A program made the position numbers and the translations under genes. From Paenibacillus wynnii (GTDB taxonomy: Bacteria > Bacillota > Bacilli > Paenibacillales > Paenibacillaceae): a DNA stretch of 62,528 bases. Location: NCBI RefSeq assembly GCF_030812855.1, contig NZ_JAUSTK010000031.1, positions 1-62,528 on the forward strand. The letters run 5' to 3'. The notes beneath the pieces were generated by a model. The model saw only the letters and a program-made list of their open reading frames with translations. It was not told the DNA's origin and ran no database searches. This document shows positions 54,134-62,420 of the stretch, piece by piece. Each line of letters opens with the position of its first letter. The stretch's first letter is position 1.

Positions 54134-55114
54134 ATGATTGATAATCATACGGATAAACGAGAAATCCGGACCGAAAAAGCAACATTCGCGGGTGGATGTT
54201 TTTGGTGCATGGTATCCCCGTTTGAGGAGCTTCCCGGCATTATAGAGGTAGTCTCCGGTTATACGGGTGGACATACAGTAAATCCTACCTACGAAGAGGT
54301 ATGCTCTGAAACCACAGGGCATGTGGAGGCGGTACAAATTACCTTCAACCGTGAAATATTCCCTTACAAGAAGTTGTTGGAGCTCTTCTGGCAGCAAATT
54401 GATCCTACGGATGAGGGGGGTCAGTTCTATGACCGCGGGACTTCTTATGGAACAGCAATTTTCACACATAGTGAAGAGCAGGAACAGCAGGCACTGGCTT
54501 CTAAGGCGGAACTGCAGGAGAGCGGCCGCTTCGATAAACCAATCGTAACTCCAATTCTGCCGGCGACAACGTTTTATCGTGCAGAGGAATATCACCAAGG
54601 ATATCATCATAAAAATCCGGGTCATTACAAACGATACCGTAAAGGCTCCGGCCGGGATTCCTTTATTGAGAGCCACTGGTCACATCAAGAAGACAAGGAA
54701 AGCTTGAAAAAGCGACTCACTCCGCTGCAATATGAAGTCACACAGAACAATGCCACGGAATCCCCTTTCCGTAACGATTTCTGGGATCATCACGGGGATG
54801 GCATCTATGTAGATATTGTATCAGGCGAGCCGCTGTTCAGTTCATTGGATAAATATGATTCCGGCTGTGGCTGGCCAAGCTTTACCCGGCCGATCCGTGA
54901 TTATTCCGTCAAAGAAAAAAACGACACCAGCCATTTGATGATCCGCACGGAGGTACGCAGTAAAGTAGCGGATTCCCATCTTGGCCATGTATTCAATGAT
55001 GGCCCAGATGAGAATGGTCTTCGCTACTGCATCAACTCCGCCGCACTTCGTTTTGTCTCCAAGGAAGAACTGGAGACCGCAGGGTATGGAGAGTATCGTA
55101 CTCTCTTCCAGTAG
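54134..55114 (+). CDS. msrAB: fused peptide-methionine sulfoxide reductase MsrA/MsrB
   Basis: A 326-residue fusion. The N-terminal MsrA has GGCFWC (catalytic Cys22) and reduces the S-epimer of methionine sulfoxide. The C-terminal MsrB (about 180-320) has SGCGWPSF and catalytic Cys299 in RYCINSAA and reduces the R-epimer. The MsrB half lacks the two CxxC zinc pairs seen in many homologues. CGGAGGG selects the ATG at 54134 over one at 54107. No signal peptide, so it repairs cytoplasmic proteins. Confidence 0.96.
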   Translation: MIDNHTDKREIRTEKATFAGGCFWCMVSPFEELPGIIEVVSGYTGGHTVNPTYEEVCSETTGHVEAVQITFNREIFPYKKLLELFWQQIDPTDEGGQFYDRGTSYGTAIFTHSEEQEQQALASKAELQESGRFDKPIVTPILPATTFYRAEEYHQGYHHKNPGHYKRYRKGSGRDSFIESHWSHQEDKESLKKRLTPLQYEVTQNNATESPFRNDFWDHHGDGIYVDIVSGEPLFSSLDKYDSGCGWPSFTRPIRDYSVKEKNDTSHLMIRTEVRSKVADSHLGHVFNDGPDENGLRYCINSAALRFVSKEELETAGYGEYRTLFQ

Positions 55115-55138
55115 GTTTAAAGATTAGACCCATAAATT

Positions 55139-55183
55139 AAGGGAATCCAGCAGTCTTAAATTAGACTGCTAGATTCCCTTTTT
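55139..55183 (+). terminator. terminator behind msrAB
   Basis: Stem GGGAATCCAGCAGTCT / AGACTGCTAGATTCCC followed by TTTTTA. Confidence 0.9.
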
Positions 55184-55789
55184 AGTTACCGATAGTATTA
55201 ATTCAGAGGATTAACCGGCTCTTTCTCGAAATCAGAGCTTGACATTCCGTCTACATCACTGTGCCGGGAACGATTTCGATCTAACTTCGCCTGATGGTTC
55301 ACCGGGTTTGAGGCGACTACGCCTTACAGGTAGCCGAATCCGGGTTGCAGACCAGTCCTTCGGCGAAATAGAGTGTATCACCGACAAATAAGGTAAATCG
55401 TCTACCTACATGGGTTTCCATATATATATAGTTGCACAATGTACACTTATCTTTCTCCCTTAGCACACTTTAGGATGTTTAATTGCACTTTATACACTTA
55501 TTTTTGGGTATTCCGGGGTTTATCCGACCTATTCGTGTTTTTAGTTGCACAAAGTACATCTATCCATACATCACAGCGCCAAATGCTAGAAATAAGTGTA
55601 TAAAATACATCTATTCCTCTGACTACCTCCGAGTTTTCGGTAGGATCAAGAAGTTTGTGTATGAGAGTAGAAAGTAGTTTCTCGGGTGTGGTTTGTAGGT
55701 GTTCGCCAAAACGTTCTATTGGGCGTAACGGATTTCTGTCCTTCTCGTCACCTAACAAGCACTGATTTTGGTGTTCAGCCGATTAACCC
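55184..55789. other. 600-bp gene-free region with hairpins and short repeats
   Basis: No ORF with a ribosome binding site. At 55288-55405 three short stems follow each other (CGCCT/AGGCG, GCCGAA/TTCGGC, AGGTA/TACCT). From 55431 to 55615 a short motif recurs (listed separately). Confidence 0.5.
55431..55615. repeat. recurring short motif TTGCAC..TRTACA..TAT
   Basis: GTTGCACAATGTACACTTAT (55431-55450), ATTGCACTTTATACACTTAT (55482-55501), GTTGCACAAAGTACATCTAT (55544-55563) and a partly inverted version (55591-55615), about 50-60 bp apart. Confidence 0.7.
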
Positions 55790-56866
55790 TTACAGTTTAT
55801 CATCTGCATCTGGCTGCTCCTTCGCTTGAACTCGATTAGTCACAGAAACGTTCCGGTTCTGCTCCTTCAAAGGACGCTGACGGTTTCGTCCAGTTTTACG
55901 ATACCAGAGCACTATAGCTAATATTACAATTCCAGCAAGTAAGATCGGCAGGGCTGCCGCCAATATAATTACAAGCCACTGAAACATAGTGGAGATGACT
56001 TTCAAACTGCCGTTAAGCGCATCGGAGGCCCGATCGAGTAGAGGCCCTTGCTCTTTCTCTTTCTGCAGCGCGATAACCTCATCTGTTTGATACAGGCGTA
56101 ATTCTACGGTTGAGAAGGACACATTCTGATCAATATAACGCATTCTGCCTTTAATTTGTTCGATGGACTCCTGAATGGAGCCAAGTTCATTCGCAAATGC
56201 GACCAGATCGTTAGATTTCGTAGCTTTTTTCATAAATTCGATATATTGGGCTTCCATAAGCTGTTTTGCTTTAAGACGAGACCCCAGATCCACATACTCT
56301 TCCGATACGTCTTGGCCCTCAATATTTCTTTGTAGAGATTCGTTCTTAACCTTCTCCAGATTGTTCAGAAAGGAGGAGAAGCCGGAAGCTGGAACCTTTA
56401 GAATGAAGGTACCTCCCTGCTCAGCCTTGGACATATTCTCCGTAAAGCCGATAATATAGCCTTGCGCTAAAGTGATCATATTTCGCACTTCACTTTGCGC
56501 CTTAGCATAATCTTTGACTTCCATTGTAAGATTTGCGCGGTAAATCAATTTCTTATTCAACCCTGCGACTACGTCATTTCCGGTAAAGCCTACACTTGTA
56601 TCATTTACCTCAATTGCAGTAGTCGTAGAGGTATTTGAATCTTGGCTGCTGCCCCCGTCTGAATCTTCTTTAGCAGCACTTACAGGAGCTTCTTCGGATG
56701 AGGACGCTTGATCTGCGGTTGCTTCCGTAGATGCTTTGGAATCTTCCATTGGCGCAGCAGCAGAATTTGATGCACTATTGGCAGAATTATTGTTGCCAGA
56801 ACCGCACCCCGTCAATGTAATCATCAGTACTAATAACCAAATACAATACAGACCCCACTTTTTCAT
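55790..56866 (-). CDS. DUF4349 lipoprotein
   Basis: A 358-residue predicted lipoprotein. The signal peptide ends LTGC (Cys21), followed by a long Ser/Asn/Ala-rich linker to about residue 95. A DUF4349 domain (about 105-285) includes KLIYRANLTMEVKDY and a coiled-coil stretch (LKAKQLMEAQYIEFMKKATK). A C-terminal transmembrane helix (about 295-320) is followed by a basic tail, so both ends are membrane anchored. Function of the family is not established. AAGGAGG precedes the ATG. Confidence 0.88.
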   Translation of the reverse strand: MKKWGLYCIWLLVLMITLTGCGSGNNNSANSASNSAAAPMEDSKASTEATADQASSSEEAPVSAAKEDSDGGSSQDSNTSTTTAIEVNDTSVGFTGNDVVAGLNKKLIYRANLTMEVKDYAKAQSEVRNMITLAQGYIIGFTENMSKAEQGGTFILKVPASGFSSFLNNLEKVKNESLQRNIEGQDVSEEYVDLGSRLKAKQLMEAQYIEFMKKATKSNDLVAFANELGSIQESIEQIKGRMRYIDQNVSFSTVELRLYQTDEVIALQKEKEQGPLLDRASDALNGSLKVISTMFQWLVIILAAALPILLAGIVILAIVLWYRKTGRNRQRPLKEQNRNVSVTNRVQAKEQPDADDKL

Positions 56867-57198
56867 TACTTTTCCTCCTTAGCTGGAATAACTAGCCAAC
56901 ATGAATAAATACCATTCCACACTGCCGGAATATCTCTGTTATTTATATTAATTCCGGCCATTGATTATTAGACGTTCCCAGTAGTTGGAAGGTTGCACTG
57001 GCTCACATGAAAAATACCCTCGATTCATAATGAATGAGGGTATTCTCGATTGAACAAGCTCCACCTTGTTCAACGGTTATTTATTTATGCTGTCCATTCA
57101 CTGCAGGGAGGTGAACCCTCATGGCAAAAGACTTGTTTTTAAGAAGAATCCTTCTAATCTTTATCCATCTTATCAAGAGTGAGAACTATTATCAAGTA
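56867..57198. other. intergenic region between metE and the DUF4349 gene
   Basis: Holds the metE terminator (57010-57044) and presumably the DUF4349 promoter. A strong ribosome-binding-like AGGGAGGTGA precedes a plus-strand ATG at 57121, but the frame runs antisense into metE and is not called. Confidence 0.5.
57010..57044 (-). terminator. terminator behind metE
   Basis: Minus-strand AATACCCTCATTCAT / ATGAATCGAGGGTATT followed by TTT. Confidence 0.8.
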
Positions 57199-59502
57199 CT
57201 AAATACGAACCGCCTTTTTCTTTTCTCTTGCTATAGCAGCGGCCTCCACCATATTACGGAGTGCCCCCTCCGTCTCCTCCCAGCCGCGAGTCTTAAGTCC
57301 GCAATCCGGATTAATCCAGAACTGCTCCGGCTTGAGTGCGAGAAGCGCTCGGTCAATATTAGAGGTCATTTCCTCAACGGTTGGTATCCGGGGACTGTGA
57401 ATATCATACACACCCAGACCGATGCCTTTATCATACGCCTGCTCTTCGAAGCTTACGATTAATTCCCCATGGCTGCGGGAAGTTTCAATCGAGATGACAT
57501 CTGCATCCATGGCAGAGATTGAATCAATCATGTCATTGAATTCGGCATAGCACATATGCGTATGGATTTGTGTTGTGTCTTTAACGTGGTTAGTAGAAAT
57601 ACGAAACGCCTTTACTGCCCAGTCCAAATAGTTCTGATGATCCCTGGCTTTAAGGGGTAGTCCTTCACGAATTGCCGGTTCATCCACTTGAATCATCTCT
57701 ATACCAGCATTTTCGAGCGCTTGAACTTCTTGGCGCAGTGCTAATGCAATCTGATTCGCTACCTCTTCACGGCTTAGATCATCTCGAACGAAGGACCAAT
57801 TCAGGATGGTAACAGGTCCTGTGAGCATACCTTTAACCGGCAGCTTCGTTAGCGATTGAGCATATACGCTTTCTTTTACCGTCATAGGCTCAATAAAAGC
57901 AACGTCGGCATAGATCACAGGGGGCTTCACACAACGGGAGCCGTACGATTGAACCCAGCCATTACGGGTGAACAGATATCCACCCAGCTTTTCCCCAAAG
58001 AACTCCACCATATCCGTCCGTTCAAATTCCCCGTGGACCAATACATCCAGACCCAGCTTCTCTTGGAAGGCAATGGCAGCCTCAATCTGTTCCCGAATGA
58101 ATAGGTCATAGCGATCCTGCTTCCATACACCCTTGCGCCATTTCAAACGGGCTTGTCTTACCTCTGGCGTTTGCGGGAAACTACCGATAGTTGTAGTTGG
58201 AAGCAACGGCAGCTGCCATTTCTGCTGCTGGATGTGCACTCTTTCTGCAAATGGAACCGTACGTCTGTCCGGAAGATCCGTCAGACCGCGGACCTGTTCC
58301 GCTACATCCTGGAGTCCACGTTCCGGTAAGGCCCGGAATGCCGCCAAGGCTTCACGGCTGGCTTGAAGTGCGGCGGCAACCGATTCCACCTGATCATTCA
58401 CAATCGCTGCCCCTATAAGGCTTAATTCTGCCAACTTCTCGTCAGCAAAAGCCAATGCCTGTTTTACAACTCCCTTCAGCTTATCCTCTCCCTGAACGGT
58501 AACAGGCACATGAAGCAGACTGCTGGAAGGCTGTAGAATTAAGTGATCTAGGCCCACAAAAGCCGTTAGCTTCTCAACCAATTTAAGCTTCGCGTCCAGA
58601 TCAGAGCGCCAGATGTTGCGTCCATCGATAATACCCGCACCCAGCCATTTGTCCGTAGGCCAACCGAGGCGGCTGATCGACTCTAAATTCCCCCCTCCGT
58701 CATGCACAAAGTCCAGACCGAGACCGGCAACCGGCAATTGAAGCAATTCTTGCAGCGGCTCGGCCGCTTCGAAATACGTCTGCAGCATAATCTTCAATCC
58801 CGGTACAGCGTCTGCAATCGATTGATAAAGGCGCTTCAGCAGAACGATATCTCCAGAAGCTAGTCCGGTTACTATCGCAGGTTCATCCATTTGTACCCAC
58901 GATACGCCTTCCTCTTCCAGTTCTTTCAGAAGCTGAATGTAGACAGGCAGGAAGCGATCGGCAATCTCAGCCAACTTCGAGGACGGAAAGCCTTTAGAAA
59001 GCTTCAAAAAGGTGTAAAGTCCAACAATGACCGGCTTGCCTTCAATACCCGCTTGAGATTTGGCGAAGCGGTAGGCAGCTAGCGGTTTGTTCTCTGTTAA
59101 TTGCGGCTGTTGCTCACCAATCTCAGGGACAATGTAATGGTAATTAGTGTTGAACCATTTTGTCATTTCACAAGCCGTTGCACGTTCATTACCGCGGGCC
59201 ATTGCAAAATATAGATCTAGATCAACTGCTCCACCCTTATAATCATACCGATCTGGTATAATGCCGAACATTACAGCAGTATCTAACATATGGTCATAGA
59301 AAGTAAAATCATTAACCGGAATGAGTTCAATCCCGGCTTCTTGTTGGGTCCGCAAGTGTCCCAGCTGTATAGAAGCCATTTCAGCCCGAAAACTTTCCTC
59401 ACTTATGCTGCGGGACCAGAAAGCCTCTAGTAACTGCTTCCATTCCCGATTTTTGCCAATTCTTGGGTAGCCGAGATTGCTTAATTTAACTTTATGCGTC
59501 AT
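57199..59502 (-). CDS. metE: cobalamin-independent methionine synthase
   Basis: A 767-residue MetE that transfers a methyl group from 5-methyltetrahydropteroyl-triglutamate to homocysteine. It has two barrel domains; the C-terminal half carries the zinc/homocysteine ligands in HTHMCYAEF and NPDCGLKTRGW, plus HGEFERTDMVEFFGE and GPVTILNWSF. AAAAGGAG precedes the ATG. A cobalamin riboswitch in the leader predicts repression when B12 is available, which implies a B12-dependent MetH elsewhere in the genome. Confidence 0.98.
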   Translation of the reverse strand: MTHKVKLSNLGYPRIGKNREWKQLLEAFWSRSISEESFRAEMASIQLGHLRTQQEAGIELIPVNDFTFYDHMLDTAVMFGIIPDRYDYKGGAVDLDLYFAMARGNERATACEMTKWFNTNYHYIVPEIGEQQPQLTENKPLAAYRFAKSQAGIEGKPVIVGLYTFLKLSKGFPSSKLAEIADRFLPVYIQLLKELEEEGVSWVQMDEPAIVTGLASGDIVLLKRLYQSIADAVPGLKIMLQTYFEAAEPLQELLQLPVAGLGLDFVHDGGGNLESISRLGWPTDKWLGAGIIDGRNIWRSDLDAKLKLVEKLTAFVGLDHLILQPSSSLLHVPVTVQGEDKLKGVVKQALAFADEKLAELSLIGAAIVNDQVESVAAALQASREALAAFRALPERGLQDVAEQVRGLTDLPDRRTVPFAERVHIQQQKWQLPLLPTTTIGSFPQTPEVRQARLKWRKGVWKQDRYDLFIREQIEAAIAFQEKLGLDVLVHGEFERTDMVEFFGEKLGGYLFTRNGWVQSYGSRCVKPPVIYADVAFIEPMTVKESVYAQSLTKLPVKGMLTGPVTILNWSFVRDDLSREEVANQIALALRQEVQALENAGIEMIQVDEPAIREGLPLKARDHQNYLDWAVKAFRISTNHVKDTTQIHTHMCYAEFNDMIDSISAMDADVISIETSRSHGELIVSFEEQAYDKGIGLGVYDIHSPRIPTVEEMTSNIDRALLALKPEQFWINPDCGLKTRGWEETEGALRNMVEAAAIAREKKKAVRI

Positions 59503-59575
59503 ATGTAGCGCTCCTTTTAGTCTTTTTTTAGATCAAAGTACCGGAAATTTAACGTTCATAACTTCAACTCAAGAA

Positions 59576-59870
59576 ACAAAAAGGGCGTCTTTCCCTAAAA
59601 AAGCTTAAGGGAAAGACGCCCATGATATTCTGATGAATAGCGTCTAACACCTCCCTATCTCCCGTAGGTAAAGCAGTGCTGTCGAAACAGGCAGGTCTCC
59701 TGGCTATCGGCGTCAACATCCTTAAGCAGTCTTCCCGGCAGTAGTAATCTGCCAGTGACAATCGTTGCTAAGAACTCTTCCGTTACAGTGGCGGGACCGC
59801 GTCGGCATTACACCGAACTTCCCTATTAAGCTAACCGGAACTACTAATCTTCCGGCAAGCACCTGTTTCC
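59576..59870 (-). promoter_or_regulatory. cobalamin riboswitch controlling metE
   Basis: Minus-strand leader. P1 arms GAAACAG (59869-59863) and CTGTTTC (59690-59684) enclose the conserved core: GGTGC, AATAGGGAA, GGTGTAATGCC, GCGGTCCCGCCACTGTAA and the B12 box GCCAGGAGACCTGCC (59704-59690). Downstream a perfect terminator stem (GGGCGTCTTTCCCT / AGGGAAAGACGCCC) is followed by TTTTTG at 59622-59576. Cobalamin binding should favour the terminator and switch metE off. Confidence 0.96.
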
Positions 59871-60006
59871 GTTATTAAATTTTACATCGGGTTATCAATC
59901 TAAAGTTTATGTTACTTTAAATCCAAGTAAACCGCAATAGATTATATGGAATACTTATTATAATGAATACTTATACTTAAATAAGATGTACTAACTATTT
60001 CCATTT

Positions 60007-60198
60007 CACACCTCTGCGCTGCGGACTGTATAGCCGCTATTTAAGTCTTAAAGGCTATGCGAAACATGATGCGGACTCAGGAGACACTATTCAATTAAAA
60101 ACAGCCTCTTTTGGGAAGAAAACTGCTCAATAGCGTCCCTGGTGTCCATTAAACTCCCTAATATTCCAATTTTACTCAAATAAGGTCTTCTCTGTCCG
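60007..60198 (+). repeat. family C repeat region (copy 3)
   Basis: Aligned with 51250-51445. The inner inverted-end unit is 60072-60147 (CGGACTCAGGAGACACTATT / AATAGCGTCCCTGGTGTCC). The ISL3-like ends present around copy 2 are absent here. Confidence 0.8.
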
Positions 60199-60343
60199 TT
60201 AGCGACCGCCCGAAAGCTTTCCGTAGGAAAGCTAGCTTCGAAAGCATAAGCTGTACCCGGATTTATACCGCAGGAAGCGATATCATTCAATAATCTGGGG
60301 ACAACAGCGACCGGAAGTCCAAACATTCACCGTAGTTACGTCC
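60196..60343 (+). repeat. family A dispersed repeat (copy 4)
   Basis: Shares GACCGCCCGAAAGCTTTCC, GAAAGCTAGCTTCGAAAGCAT and the tail ACAACAGCG...AAGTCCAAACA with the other family A copies. It directly joins family C copy 3. Confidence 0.75.
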
Positions 60344-60383
60344 TTCACCAAGCAGCGCATGTCAAAATTTTGCAGTCTATATT

Positions 60384-61244
60384 TTAAAATATCACCAGAT
60401 ATAAGACCCCGGCAAGCACAATTCGGTATATGGCGAAAGGAAGCAGTTTAATTTTATTAATTAGCTTCAGGAAAAAGCGCATCGACAGCAGCGCGAACAC
60501 AAAAGCACTGATAAACCCGGCGATAAAGAATGGTAGAGCTTCCACTGTAAAGTACTGCCAGTTCTTGATCAAGGAGATCAGGCTTGCCCCTGCCATAATC
60601 GGAACTGCCATGATAAAGGTGAAATCCGCAGCGGCACGATGACTCATTCCAAGCAGCACACCTCCGGAAATGGTAGAACCCGAGCGGGAGAAGCCGGGCC
60701 ATAGCGAGAAGCATTGGATAAAGCCCACTGTCAATGCCTGTCTGTATGTAATTTGATCGACACTTTGTACCGTTATCTTCTTCGGTGCGAACAAATCTGC
60801 GGCAATCATAAACAGAGCGCCTATAACCAGACCAATCAGTACGGTTGAGGTAGAAAATAAATGCTCATCTATGTAGTTCTCGAATAGTAATCCCAGCAAA
60901 CCTGCGGGTATTAATCCAACAATCACCTGTGCCAGCTTTAGACGGCCCTTAGTCTCTACAGAGGGTTTTCCCTCAGCTTCTACTTGAAGTTGCTTGCGAC
61001 TGAAACGTTTCAAGCCTAGCAAATCAATGAATCGATTCCGAAAAATTATCACCACGGCTAAAATGGATCCAAGCTGAATCACTACTTTGAAAGTATTTGC
61101 TGTGTATTTTCCGAGAAAATCCTGTGACCTCAGCCACATGTCATCCACAATAATCATATGACCCGTGGAGGATACCGGAGCAAATTCAGTTAATCCTTCG
61201 ACAATGCCTAGAATAATTGCTTTTATAATCGTTAGCAGATCCAT
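60384..61244 (-). CDS. uppP: undecaprenyl-diphosphatase
   Basis: A 286-residue UppP/BacA-family membrane enzyme that dephosphorylates undecaprenyl pyrophosphate to recycle the cell-wall lipid carrier; high levels confer bacitracin tolerance. Catalytic motifs are EGLTEFAPVSSTGH (Glu16, Glu20) and PGFSRSGSTISGG. About eight helices. AAGGGGGGAAGG precedes the ATG. Monocistronic by position. Confidence 0.96.
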   Translation of the reverse strand: MDLLTIIKAIILGIVEGLTEFAPVSSTGHMIIVDDMWLRSQDFLGKYTANTFKVVIQLGSILAVVIIFRNRFIDLLGLKRFSRKQLQVEAEGKPSVETKGRLKLAQVIVGLIPAGLLGLLFENYIDEHLFSTSTVLIGLVIGALFMIAADLFAPKKITVQSVDQITYRQALTVGFIQCFSLWPGFSRSGSTISGGVLLGMSHRAAADFTFIMAVPIMAGASLISLIKNWQYFTVEALPFFIAGFISAFVFALLSMRFFLKLINKIKLLPFAIYRIVLAGVLYLVIF

Positions 61245-61338
61245 ACCCTTCCCCCCTTAGGTTTTATATTCCCATCATTAATATGTAAACTTATGCAGCT
61301 ATTTCTGAAACTTGCACTTAACTTACATTTTTTCACCA

Positions 61339-61480
61339 AGAAGAAACGGCTTTGCCGTCCTTAATGGGAGCCTATGCTTCCGAAGCAGCGATACTCCGTA
61401 TCGCTTTCAGGTATCCGTTTCTCGTAGAAATATAAGCAAAGTATACTGAAAACTTATACTTTCTTATATTTTAAAAAAAG
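61339..61480 (+). repeat. family B repeat (copy 2, intact)
   Basis: About 140 bp: an outer stem AGAAACGG / CCGTTTCT enclosing inner hairpins (GCGATAC-TCC-GTATCGC), then a second 17-bp inverted repeat (AAATATAAGCAAAGTATA / TATACTTTCTTATATTT) abutting the terminator T-run of the AIM24-like gene. Confidence 0.8.
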
Positions 61481-61510
61481 CCGCCCACCGATACCCCGGT
61501 GCAACGGCTT
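61473..61510 (-). terminator. terminator behind the AIM24-like gene
   Basis: Minus-strand AGCCGTTGCACCG / CGGTGGGCGGCT (one bulge) followed by TTTTTTT. Confidence 0.88.
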
Positions 61511-61527
61511 CGACAATAACGATTCAA

Positions 61528-62322
61528 TTATCTGCCATCCAGCAGATTGCCTAGCCCTCCGAGAATACTGCCTTCCTCTTTCCGGCCCGAACTACCGGCA
61601 GCTGACAGAATACGATCGGCCATCCGGCTAAACGGCAGGGATTGTACCCAGACCTTGCCCGGTCCGCGCAGCGTTGCGAAGAATAACCCCTCACCGCCGA
61701 ATACCGCCGTCTTTATTCCTTTTACCATTTCAATGTTATAGTCTACGGATGAGGTCATGGCTACAAGACAGCCTGTATCCAGCTTAATGGTCTCCCCGGG
61801 CTGCAGTGTTCTTTCTAGAACATAACCGCCGGAATGCACGAAGGAAAGGCCGTCACCCTCCAGCTTCTGCATGATGAAGCCCTCGCCGCCGAAGAACCCT
61901 GCGCCCAGCTTGCGCTGGAATTCGATTCCTATGGATACACCTTTAGCCGCACAGAGGAAGGAATCCTTTTGACAGATTATTTTACCGCCGTATTGCTGCA
62001 GATCAAGCGGAATGATTTTGCCGGGATACGGTGCTGCAAAGGTTACAGCTTTGCGTCCGTAAGACCCTGCATGTGTGAATACAGTCATGAACAGGCTTTC
62101 TCCTGTAAGCAGCCGCTTGCCCGCGCCCATCAGCTTGCCCATCAGTCCGCCTCCGCGTGAAGCCCCGCTGCCATCCCCAAAGATCGTCTCCATTGTAATT
62201 TCCGGGTCCATCATCATGAAGCTCCCTGCTTCAGCTATTACACTCTCACCGGGATCCAACTGGACCTCCACACATTGGATTTCTTCACCCTTAATTACAT
62301 AATCAATTTCGTGAGCACTCAT
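61528..62322 (-). CDS. AIM24 / TIGR00266-family protein
   Basis: A 264-residue cytoplasmic beta-rich protein of the AIM24 family. It has the characteristic run of Gly-rich turns: PGESVIAEAGSFMMMDPEI, FGGEGFIMQKLEG and FGGEGLFFATLRGPGKVWVQSLPF. Biochemical function of the bacterial members is not established. AAGGAGG is well spaced from the ATG. A group II intron ends about 100 bp upstream. Confidence 0.9.
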   Translation of the reverse strand: MSAHEIDYVIKGEEIQCVEVQLDPGESVIAEAGSFMMMDPEITMETIFGDGSGASRGGGLMGKLMGAGKRLLTGESLFMTVFTHAGSYGRKAVTFAAPYPGKIIPLDLQQYGGKIICQKDSFLCAAKGVSIGIEFQRKLGAGFFGGEGFIMQKLEGDGLSFVHSGGYVLERTLQPGETIKLDTGCLVAMTSSVDYNIEMVKGIKTAVFGGEGLFFATLRGPGKVWVQSLPFSRMADRILSAAGSSGRKEEGSILGGLGNLLDGR

Positions 62323-62420
62323 AACCTGGTATCCTCCTTCATCTTGACAATCTTTGTCTGAAAATATATACGCCTAGATTAATCTATGGTTTCACTGAAC
62401 GCAAGGTTGAAAACCTCTCA

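Larger units (their letters stand above)
59871..60383. other. metE upstream region and repeats
   Basis: The first 130 bases are AT-rich and should contain the metE promoter. A family C copy (60007-60198) then runs into a family A copy (60196-60343). The 79-codon ORF across them is repeat-derived. Confidence 0.55.

Noticed and set aside
55498..55758. 86-codon minus-strand ORF
   Set aside because: No ribosome binding site and it reads through the recurring TTGCAC motif region.
57121..57462. 113-codon plus-strand ORF with a strong AGGGAGGTGA site
   Set aside because: Most of it is antisense to the conserved C-terminus of metE. The ribosome-binding-like sequence is noted, but no protein family is visible.
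60087..60326. 79-codon minus-strand ORF
   Set aside because: Lies across family C and family A repeats; its translation reflects repeat sequence.
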